From: an uncultured bacterium
GTDB taxonomy: Bacteria > Bacillota > Clostridia > Lachnospirales > Lachnospiraceae
Assembly (NCBI GenBank): GCA_947643595.1
Contig: CANRWP010000031.1
Span: forward strand, 1 to 36,978
DNA length: 36,978 bases
Reading direction: 5' to 3'
Shown here: in pieces, positions 24,148-31,440 of the stretch
Numbering within the stretch: the first letter of the stretch is position 1
Layout of the letters: each line of letters starts with the position of its first letter
Translations under genes and position numbers: made by a program
The notes under the pieces: model-generated
The model's database searches: none
Seen by the model: only the letters and a program-made list of their open reading frames with translations
What the model was told of the DNA's origin: nothing

Positions 24148-27108
24148 TTATTTCTGTTTTTCATGCAAAAACTGCCGCAGCACATTCATCAGCAGCTCGA
24201 TATCCAACGGCTTCGCGATATGGGCGTTCATGCCGCTCTTTAACGCCGCTTCCCGGTCCTCCTCCATGGCGTTCGCCGTCATGGCGATAATGGGAAGATT
24301 CTTCACATCCCGACGGCGCATCGCCCGGATCTCCTTCGTCGCCTCATAGCCGTTCATAACCGGCATCTGCACATCCATCAGCACCGCGTCGTAATAGCCT
24401 TCCTCCGATCTCTCTATCATAGCTACCGCATCCGTTCCGTCGGGCGCCGATTCCACCACAAATCCTACTTCCTCGAGAATGACTCCGGCGATCTCCCGGT
24501 TCAACTCGTTATCTTCCACCAGAAGAACCCTTCTGCCGTTAAAATCAGCTTTCGTCCACGCCGCTCTCCCGTCCTGCGGATCCGCTTCGCCGATACGGTT
24601 CGCCGCCAGAAGCGCCGCCTTTAAGTCGGACATGAAAAGCGGTTTCGCGCAGAATGCCGTGATGCCCGCCGCCTTCGCCTCCTCCTCTATATCGGCCCAG
24701 TCGTAGGCAGTCAGGATAATGATGGGCGCGTCCTCCCCCACCACGCTGCGGATCCTTCTAGCAGTCTCGATCCCACTGGTCTCCGGCATCTGCCAGTCGA
24801 TAATATAGGTGTGGTAGGGATCCCCCTCCTCGTAGGCGGATTTGGCACGGTACGCCGCCTCCCTGCCGGACGTGGTCCACTCCGCGCGCAGACCGATACT
24901 CTTCAACATCTTGCTGACGCTGTCGCAGACATTGAAGTCGTCGTCCACCACCAGGGAGCGTAGTCCGCTCAGTTCCTTAATCTGTTCGGCATTCTTTTCC
25001 ACATCCTGAAGCTGCAGAGAAAGTTTCACCGTGAAAGTGCTCCCTTTCCCCACTTCGCTCTCCACCGTGATCTCCCCGCCCATCATATCGACGATATTCT
25101 TCGTGATGGCCATGCCGAGCCCAGCTCCCTGTATGCCGCTTCTCGTGGTCGTCGTCTCCCGCTCAAAGGGCTCAAAGATATGTTTCACAAACTCTTTGGA
25201 CATACCGATGCCATTGTCCCTGACAACGAAAATATAGTCCCCCCACCCGTGTCTGTAGGTGGTATCCTGCGTGATGCGGAAGCTCACCGTCCCGCCTGCC
25301 GGCGTGTATTTGACAGCATTCCCCATCAGATTGATAAATATCTGGTTCAGCTTCAAGGGGTCCGCGATCACGTCCTCATTGACCACCCCGAAGGTATCGA
25401 TAAACATCTCCAGCTGCTTGGATTTTACCTGCGGCTGGATAATATTTACCAGATTGTGCATCAGCTCGGGGACATTACACTCCTGATTATGGATCTGCAG
25501 CTTTCCGCTCTCAATGCGGCTCATATCCAGAATATCGTTGATCAGCCCCAGCAGATGATTGCTGGACGAAAGAATCTTCTGCAGACAGTCCCTAACCTGA
25601 TCCGTTCGGTCCATATGACTTGCCGCGATCGTCGCAAAGCCGATGATGGCATTCATGGGCGTGCGGATATCGTGGCTCATGTTGGACAGGAAAGTGGTCT
25701 TTGCCTGATTGGCGTGCTGCGCCTGCATCAGGGCATCCTGCAGCGTCTGTGTCTGCTCCTGCTGCTTTTTGATCTGGTCCGTGACATTCTGGCGGACGTA
25801 CAGCACCCTGGCGGGAACTTTGTCCTTCCGCTCCAGACATACCACGATCAGATTTTCCCAGTCTTCCTTCTCCTGGCGGGAGACATGACATACATGGACG
25901 AGAAAATCCTCCGTCTTCAAATTTTCCCTGAGGGTATCGATCCGGCTGAAATGGCGGAACGCCTTTTTTTCTTCCTCGCCCAAAATATCCGCCTCATGGA
26001 ACTTTATCATCTCGCTGTAGACGCCTTCCATCGGAATATTGGCATTCAGCGGTCTCACCCCCGCCAGATAGGAATAGCGGTCGTTCTCCAGATCCACCAC
26101 CAGATAGCGGGAGGAGAAGAGGATGTTCACCCCCCGGAGCACGTCGCTGATAAACTTATTCTCCGCCTCCAGCTCCTTGCGCCGCCTCCCCGCGCGCACC
26201 ACCAGAAAAGCGATATATATCCCAAACAGAATAAGCAGGCAGATCTCCAGCATGACGCCCGCCATGTTCGCCCTTTTCACCATCCCCTGCGTAATATTCT
26301 TCGGAAACGCCTGGACGAGGACATACTCGTGGCCCGGCAGATCCACCACACAGATGTTGTCTGTCTTACATCCTTCCTCACACAGAAGAGCCACCTCACC
26401 GCCCTCCCGGAACACGGTCCGCGCCGTCCCGGCAGTCTCCTCGTCGATGACCCCCTCCTGCGTCAGGGAATCCAACAGGTCGCCCTCATAGACTTTGTCG
26501 CTCGAACTGGCGATCACACTGCCCTCCTGGGTGCAGAGAAATACATCGGCCTTCTCGCCGAAATAACTGGCGGTGAGCATGTCCCGCAGATATTCCTCCG
26601 CAAAATATAATCCCAGAAATACTCCCGCCGTTTCTCCGTCCCTGTATACGGGGGCGTAAAACACCATCATGGGTTTCCCGGTGATCCTGGATTTCTCCAC
26701 GGTGACCAGCCCGCTCTCCCCCCGCATACCGTTTACAAAATACTCTCTGTCGGAACTGTCGTTGGTCTCCCCGCCGGAGGCCAGATTGATGCCCTCCGCA
26801 TTGGTGAAGCGTATGGCGTCAAAGCTCGTATTCTCCTCCATCTCCTTCAGGATCTGTGTGTCGATCTCCATATCCTCCGCCCCTATGACAACCAGGTAGG
26901 CGCTGTTTTGGATGCGCTGCAGCGCATTGTTAAATTCGCTCTCGATACGCTCGGCCGTCTGCAGGGCGCAGTCCTCCGCATAGACCCTGTTCTGTTCCTG
27001 AATGCGGGCTCTGTTCTGCGTTGTGTAGATAAAAAATAACACAGGTATCGCCATCAGAAAAAATAATGCGTATATGATCGGCTGAAATGTTCTGTTTTCC
27101 TGTTTCAT
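24148..27108 (-). CDS. Hybrid sensor histidine kinase with two receiver domains
   Basis: A 986-residue membrane kinase. TM1 is at about 9-29, an extracellular dCache-like sensor at about 40-275 and TM2 at 283-305. A PAS-like region (about 320-445) is followed by a HisKA domain with His479 in NMSHDIRTPMNAIIGF and an ATPase domain (Asn597 in NAVKYTPAGG, DNGIG, GAGLGMAI). Two receivers follow: the first with Asp771 in YIIDWQMPETSG, the second with Asp912 in LMDVQMPVMNGYEA. No HPt or DNA-binding output domain is present, so phosphate must pass to a separate protein. Its own weak promoter (27170-27199) follows the pseudo-ATPase gene. The start has no strong ribosome site and sits next to a GGCGC/GCGCC hairpin (27116-27134), so translation may be low or controlled. 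Confidence 0.93.
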   Translation of the reverse strand: MKQENRTFQPIIYALFFLMAIPVLFFIYTTQNRARIQEQNRVYAEDCALQTAERIESEFNNALQRIQNSAYLVVIGAEDMEIDTQILKEMEENTSFDAIRFTNAEGINLASGGETNDSSDREYFVNGMRGESGLVTVEKSRITGKPMMVFYAPVYRDGETAGVFLGLYFAEEYLRDMLTASYFGEKADVFLCTQEGSVIASSSDKVYEGDLLDSLTQEGVIDEETAGTARTVFREGGEVALLCEEGCKTDNICVVDLPGHEYVLVQAFPKNITQGMVKRANMAGVMLEICLLILFGIYIAFLVVRAGRRRKELEAENKFISDVLRGVNILFSSRYLVVDLENDRYSYLAGVRPLNANIPMEGVYSEMIKFHEADILGEEEKKAFRHFSRIDTLRENLKTEDFLVHVCHVSRQEKEDWENLIVVCLERKDKVPARVLYVRQNVTDQIKKQQEQTQTLQDALMQAQHANQAKTTFLSNMSHDIRTPMNAIIGFATIAASHMDRTDQVRDCLQKILSSSNHLLGLINDILDMSRIESGKLQIHNQECNVPELMHNLVNIIQPQVKSKQLEMFIDTFGVVNEDVIADPLKLNQIFINLMGNAVKYTPAGGTVSFRITQDTTYRHGWGDYIFVVRDNGIGMSKEFVKHIFEPFERETTTTRSGIQGAGLGMAITKNIVDMMGGEITVESEVGKGSTFTVKLSLQLQDVEKNAEQIKELSGLRSLVVDDDFNVCDSVSKMLKSIGLRAEWTTSGREAAYRAKSAYEEGDPYHTYIIDWQMPETSGIETARRIRSVVGEDAPIIILTAYDWADIEEEAKAAGITAFCAKPLFMSDLKAALLAANRIGEADPQDGRAAWTKADFNGRRVLLVEDNELNREIAGVILEEVGFVVESAPDGTDAVAMIERSEEGYYDAVLMDVQMPVMNGYEATKEIRAMRRRDVKNLPIIAMTANAMEEDREAALKSGMNAHIAKPLDIELLMNVLRQFLHEKQK

Positions 27109-27169
27109 ATGACCCGGCGCGAAATACCTGCGCCATCCCCCTCTTTGTCAGATTAATTGTTAAATAATT

Positions 27170-27199
27170 ATTATACAACAAAACTATCCCTGATAGCAA
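27170..27199 (-). promoter_or_regulatory. Probable promoter of the hybrid kinase
   Basis: TTGCTA (27194-27199), 18 nt, TATAAT (27170-27175) on the minus strand, in the 116-nt gap after the pseudo-ATPase gene. Confidence 0.5.
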
Positions 27200-27224
27200 G
27201 ATTTTCACCCGGATCAAATTCATT

Positions 27225-28679
27225 TCACACCATTTTTTTCATAAACGAGTACGACATTTTATGCTCCTCAAACTCCCCCTCTTCCTCCGCGATCCCCTGC
27301 GCGCTCAGTCTCAGGGTCCGCTCTGCCACCAGCCAGGTATCCAGGGGGTTCACCGACAGCAGCACCAGCGCGATCTCCCTGTCCAGGAGTTGTTCCAGCA
27401 TCTCCCAGATAAACCGTCTGTGCGGCATGTCCGCCCCCATAAAGGGCTGGATCAGAAACACCACCCTTGGTTTCTGCAGCATGATCCTCATGTAGACGAG
27501 CTGATATTTTCGCCGCTCGGACAATGTTTCCACCGGGCTCTCAAACACCTCGTCCCCCAGGATCGGTGCGTATTCCCGTCGGATGCTGGCCCGGATCTTC
27601 CTGCCGCTCCAGATATCCGGCATCCGTCTTGCCAGTCCCATACACAGGTTGTCCATATAACTCATCTCCGGAAAGATCATCGTGGAGGTGGGCTGCGCCG
27701 AGACCACCGCAATTTCCCTGTCCATGGATATCTTTCTCCTTCTGCCGTCCATCGTGATCCGGCTCTCCTCCCCCGTCAGAAACAGGACGCAGGACCGCAG
27801 GATCTGGTCATCCTGAGCCCGCAGCGTCAGACACTCCCCCTCATTTACGGAAAAGGCAAACCGTATTTCCCTCCTGTCAGCAAACACAGCCTCCATCCGG
27901 ATCTCTCTCCCGGCCCTCGGCAGATGCCCGTTCTCCGGGTAACCCCAGACGCTCCGGTCATATCCCTCCAGACACTCCTGAAGGTACTTCCGATTCATAT
28001 CCGCCTCCTGCACGATCTTCTGCAGCCGCCCGTTGCACAGAAAACCCGCCCTGTCGCACAGAGGCACTATCTCCTCAAAATGGGAGCTGATATAGAGAAA
28101 AGAGAAACCACGGTCCGTGTAATGGCGCAGAATCTCCGAGAGCTTCCGCATCTCCTTTCCACTGACAAAAATGCTGATCTCATCCAGCACGATCAGGTGG
28201 TATCCCATGACCACCGCCTTCAACAGTTCCACCACCACCCGCTCAAAGGCCGAGAGGTTCTCCACCCGGACATCCGCCGAAATATCCATGCCGATCTCGT
28301 CCATGAAAGGCTGAAGCTGTTTCTTTAAAACGGATGTCTGTAAGATGTGCTGACGGAAGTTCTGTCGAAGCACAAAGATATTGTCCGCCACCGTCATCCC
28401 GTTCACCAGACGGCTCTGGGCCTGTATCACGCTCACCCGATTGCTCTTCTTTAACGCCGACCGCCAGGAGTTGACAAGTTCTTCGCCATAATAAATATAC
28501 CCGTCGTAGAGGGGGAGGTTATTCTGCAGGAGTTTCAGAATCGCCTGCTTCCCGTGGACGTTGACCGGTATCAGCCCCATGATCTCACCCGCGTAGATCT
28601 GCATATTGAAATTTTCCAGTTTTTTTATACCCTGTTCCGCGTAGGTCACGCGCTCCATGCGGAAGATCTCCTGTCTCAT
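27225..28679 (-). CDS. Degenerate RbsA-like double ABC protein (pseudo-ATPase)
   Basis: The 484-residue protein aligns along its whole length with the two-domain ATPases of CUT2 sugar importers (such as the intact one at 34339-35874), but the nucleotide sites are damaged. First half: the P-loop reads PVNVHGKQA (38-46) instead of GENGAGKST, the signature LSAFE (142-146); Walker B LIVLDE (162-167) and His200 are kept. Second half: no P-loop at 281-296, signature LSERR (386-390) for LSGGN, and Walker B VVFLIQP for VVIFDEP, losing both acidic residues. It has no membrane segments. ATP hydrolysis is unlikely, though weak binding in half one is possible. Its ATG overlaps the stop of the YesM-like kinase gene by 4 nt, so the two are made together. 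I infer a regulatory or scaffolding role for that kinase. Confidence 0.8.
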   Translation of the reverse strand: MRQEIFRMERVTYAEQGIKKLENFNMQIYAGEIMGLIPVNVHGKQAILKLLQNNLPLYDGYIYYGEELVNSWRSALKKSNRVSVIQAQSRLVNGMTVADNIFVLRQNFRQHILQTSVLKKQLQPFMDEIGMDISADVRVENLSAFERVVVELLKAVVMGYHLIVLDEISIFVSGKEMRKLSEILRHYTDRGFSFLYISSHFEEIVPLCDRAGFLCNGRLQKIVQEADMNRKYLQECLEGYDRSVWGYPENGHLPRAGREIRMEAVFADRREIRFAFSVNEGECLTLRAQDDQILRSCVLFLTGEESRITMDGRRRKISMDREIAVVSAQPTSTMIFPEMSYMDNLCMGLARRMPDIWSGRKIRASIRREYAPILGDEVFESPVETLSERRKYQLVYMRIMLQKPRVVFLIQPFMGADMPHRRFIWEMLEQLLDREIALVLLSVNPLDTWLVAERTLRLSAQGIAEEEGEFEEHKMSYSFMKKMV

Positions 28680-29716
28680 ACCTTCTCCATCTCCCTGTCC
28701 TGCGTCGTCACAATGGGCAGCGTCACTTCTACATCTGTCCCCTTGCCGCGGATGGAGTAGACGTGCATACCGTACTGCTCCCCGAACAGCAGATGGATCC
28801 GGTTGTTCACATTGACTAACGCGATGCCGCCCTTCTTCTCCTCGTTTTCGGTCAGAGCCTTCCCTCCTCTGCCCAGCTGTCTGTTCAGCTTCGCCAGAGT
28901 CTGCTCATCCATCCCCACGCCATCGTCCGAGATCCTGATGATCAGCCGCCTTTCCGTCTGCTCAAACCGGATCGTCAGATTTCCCGTCCCGATCTTTAAC
29001 TCCGTGCCGTGGATAATGCTGTTCTCGAGGATCGGCTGCAGGGTCAGCTTGGGAATCCTGCAGTTCATAATGCTCTCCCTGTTTTCCTCATCGCAGAGGA
29101 CATGGAGCCGCAGCCGGTTTCCGAAGCGGTATTTCTGGATCAGGAAATAGGTTCCGCAGTTGTCCAACTCCTCCTCCACCGACACCAGATTTTCCACCTT
29201 CGTGATCGTATAGCGGAAGAACTTTGCCAGCGCCTCGGTCATATCCGCGATATTATCCATCCCTGCGATCAGCGCCTCCCCCCGGATACTCTCCAACGTA
29301 TTGTAGAGGAAATGAGGGTTGATCTGGTTCTGCAGCGCCAGATACTGCGCCTGCCGTTTGTTCAGATCCATCATCTCCGGGGATTTCAGTACCTGTTCCA
29401 TCCGCTCGATCTCCTCCTCCATGGTGGGCGTCAGCAGTGCCTGGTCAAAGAGGCTTTTGTCCGGCAGAATGTAACCGTCCAGTATACGCCGTATCATCAT
29501 CTGTATGCGCCGGTAAGGGCGCAGAACAAACACCAAAAAGGATACCACGAAGCCAGCCGTAAACACCAAAAACAGCATCACCTGCCAAAAGGGCGCTTCC
29601 TCTCTGAAAAACAGGATGCACTGTATCAGTATCTGCAGCGCCAGAAAGCCAAACAGAACCGACGCCAGAAGAAACATCCTGTTTGATATGTATTTCCAGC
29701 GGTTATTTTCTCTCAT
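28676..29716 (-). CDS. Short YesM/LytS-type sensor histidine kinase
   Basis: A 346-residue kinase of the YesM (His_kinase, PF06580) type. Two membrane segments (about 14-36 and 44-65) are separated by only about 7 residues, so there is practically no extracellular sensor. A short linker with PYRRIQMMIRRILDGY follows. The kinase core has the family phosphorylation motif QNQINPHFLYNTLESIRGEA (His135), Asn232 in LQPILENSIIHG and DDGVGMD (264-270). Most YesM proteins carry a large extracellular domain, so the signal here probably comes from a partner protein. The next gene overlaps by 4 nt and the response regulator lies 9 nt upstream, making a tight RR-HK-pseudo-ATPase unit. Confidence 0.92.
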   Translation of the reverse strand: MRENNRWKYISNRMFLLASVLFGFLALQILIQCILFFREEAPFWQVMLFLVFTAGFVVSFLVFVLRPYRRIQMMIRRILDGYILPDKSLFDQALLTPTMEEEIERMEQVLKSPEMMDLNKRQAQYLALQNQINPHFLYNTLESIRGEALIAGMDNIADMTEALAKFFRYTITKVENLVSVEEELDNCGTYFLIQKYRFGNRLRLHVLCDEENRESIMNCRIPKLTLQPILENSIIHGTELKIGTGNLTIRFEQTERRLIIRISDDGVGMDEQTLAKLNRQLGRGGKALTENEEKKGGIALVNVNNRIHLLFGEQYGMHVYSIRGKGTDVEVTLPIVTTQDREMEKV

Positions 29717-29725
29717 ATGTACTCC

Positions 29726-31321
29726 CTACCCGTAAAGTTTCCGGTACGCTGCCGGCTTCAGTCCCGTCGCTTTCTCAAAATTGTGGATAAAATGCTTCAG
29801 ATCGTTGTAACCCACCCTGCGGCAGACCTCCGAGACGGAAAAGTTGCTCTCCCGAAGCAGTATCTTTGCCTGTTCCATGCGCACGCCGGTCAGATACTTC
29901 GCAAACCCTTCCCCCTCCTCCTTCTTGAACAGGGCGCTGAAATAGGTGCTGGAAAGCCCCACCGCACTGCTGACTTCCTCCTGGGTGATCGGCTCGCTAA
30001 AATGATTCTGGATATACTGTTTCGCCTGACGGACGGGACGCACCATATTCCCCTCATGCTGCTGCACCAACTCTTCGATATACTTTTTCTGCAGTTCCTC
30101 CAGCACCTGAAACAGAGCTTCCCGGGATCCGCACTGCCTGCAACTTTCCGAAAAGTGCTGCAGCTTCTCCCGGCGTTCCCTCGACTCCACCTGGCTCAAA
30201 AACAGAGCGCCGCAGGAATTTACCAGTTCCAGTATCTCATATCCCCGCACATCCCTCACCTGCGCCGCTTCCGCACGAATCTCGTCGAGTGCTTTCCGCG
30301 CCTCCTCCTCGCTCATGATCTCGATGGCGTGGGTGATACCCCTCAGGTACTTCTCCAGAAGACTCTTCTCGTGGAGGGAGGAGGTTCCCTCCGGCATATA
30401 ATCCAACAGGCGCCCCGTCCCCTTGACCAGGCGCTCCTCGATGATCAGGGCCGCCTCCCGCAGGGACCTCCCGATCTCGGAAGGCTCCGTCACGATACGG
30501 CCCACCGCCATGGAAAAAAATATCTCCCCGTAGAGATTTTTCCCGCTCTCCAGCTGGTTCAGGCAGTCTTTCAGGATGCGCCGGATCTCTTCCTGCCGGT
30601 CCTTCCCGTAGTTTAAAATGCCGATGTAGCCTCCCCAGTCCTGCCCTTTGCAGAACATATCAAAACATTTTCCGGCGAGACAACTCTCGATGAGCCTTCC
30701 TGAGCGTTCTATTATAATGTGTTTCCCTTCCTCACCGGGTTCCTCCCCCGGACAGTCTATTTTCAGCCAGATCGCCTGAAAACAACCGGGCTGCACATCC
30801 AGATAGTATTCCTCCCTCAGACGCTCCAATGAAAGAGGTTCTTCCTTCTGTTCCCGGAGACGCTCCAGCAGAAGATCCCTGAGTCTTCGCACATCGTTCT
30901 TGCTCTTCCTCTCCAGCTGCTGCTTATCCTCCCGTTCCCTGATGCGACAATCGATCTTTGCTCGCAGACGTTCTAACGTCATCGTCAGTTCCGCCTTATT
31001 GATGGGCTTTAAGAGATACTCTCCCACGCCGAATTTTATCGCGCTTTTCGCGTAATCAAAATGGGCGTAGCCGCTGATTATGATGATCTCCAGCTCCGGC
31101 CGCTCTTTTTTTACTCTCTCAATCAGTTCCAGACCGCTGCATCCCGGCATCCGGATATCCGTGATCAGTATATCCGGGCACAACTGTCCCACAAGCTCTG
31201 CGGCTTCCAGGCCGTTATGGGCGATGGCAGCCACCTCCATATCAAGAGCTCTCCAGTCCACCAATGCCTCGATCAGACGGCAGATCCTCTCCTCATCATC
31301 CGCAATTATCACTTTTTGCAT
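29726..31321 (-). CDS. YesN-type response regulator with AraC DNA-binding domain
   Basis: A 531-residue regulator. The receiver domain (1-120) has Asp8/Asp9, phospho-acceptor Asp55 in ILITDIRMPGCSG, Ser83 in IISGYAHFDYAKSA and Lys105 in EYLLKPINK. The FDYAKSAIKFGVGEYLLKP stretch is typical of YesN regulators. A coiled/helical middle part (about 120-420) is followed by an AraC-type double helix-turn-helix (about 430-531, EEVSSAVGLSSTYFSALFKK and VSEVCRRVGYNDLKHFIHNF). It is phosphorylated by the partner kinase encoded 9 nt downstream and should activate nearby transport genes. The start has GGGGAAGGGAAG upstream. It has its own promoter (31399-31427). Confidence 0.95.
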   Translation of the reverse strand: MQKVIIADDEERICRLIEALVDWRALDMEVAAIAHNGLEAAELVGQLCPDILITDIRMPGCSGLELIERVKKERPELEIIIISGYAHFDYAKSAIKFGVGEYLLKPINKAELTMTLERLRAKIDCRIREREDKQQLERKSKNDVRRLRDLLLERLREQKEEPLSLERLREEYYLDVQPGCFQAIWLKIDCPGEEPGEEGKHIIIERSGRLIESCLAGKCFDMFCKGQDWGGYIGILNYGKDRQEEIRRILKDCLNQLESGKNLYGEIFFSMAVGRIVTEPSEIGRSLREAALIIEERLVKGTGRLLDYMPEGTSSLHEKSLLEKYLRGITHAIEIMSEEEARKALDEIRAEAAQVRDVRGYEILELVNSCGALFLSQVESRERREKLQHFSESCRQCGSREALFQVLEELQKKYIEELVQQHEGNMVRPVRQAKQYIQNHFSEPITQEEVSSAVGLSSTYFSALFKKEEGEGFAKYLTGVRMEQAKILLRESNFSVSEVCRRVGYNDLKHFIHNFEKATGLKPAAYRKLYG

Positions 31322-31364
31322 ATCTTCCCTTCCCCGCAGTATACTCCAGAATACAATGAAGAAA

Positions 31365-31392
31365 TAGCCGCACGCTCTTCCGCCTGCGGCTA
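31365..31392 (-). promoter_or_regulatory. Hairpin at the 5' end of the yesN-type transcript
   Basis: TAGCCGCA and TGCGGCTA (8 bp) enclose a 12-nt loop; GAAG/CTTC just outside may extend the stem. The predicted start of transcription falls at the hairpin's first bases (about 31392), so it may be a 5' stabiliser. It could also weakly terminate transcripts coming from the binding-protein gene, but no strong T-run follows. Confidence 0.55.
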
Positions 31393-31398
31393 CTTCTC

Positions 31399-31427
31399 AT
31401 TATATATTATCAGAGACTCTATGTCAC
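31399..31427 (-). promoter_or_regulatory. Promoter of the response-regulator operon
   Basis: GTGACA (31422-31427), 17 nt, TATAAT (31399-31404) on the minus strand, between the binding-protein stop and the regulator start. Confidence 0.65.
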
Positions 31428-31440
31428 TAAATGAACCATG

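Noticed and set aside
25180-26610. Plus-strand open frame of 476 codons opposite the hybrid kinase
   Set aside because: Antisense to clear kinase domains; composition typical of the complement of a GC-rich coding frame; no start signals.
27261-28328. Plus-strand open frame of 355 codons opposite the pseudo-ATPase
   Set aside because: I considered it because the minus-strand protein is degenerate, but the minus frame aligns end to end with RbsA-type proteins and the plus frame resembles nothing and lacks a ribosome site.
27225-28679. Pseudo-ATPase as a plain pseudogene
   Set aside because: The 484-codon frame is intact, overlaps the kinase gene precisely and keeps Walker B, Q-loop and switch residues in its first half, so it appears maintained.
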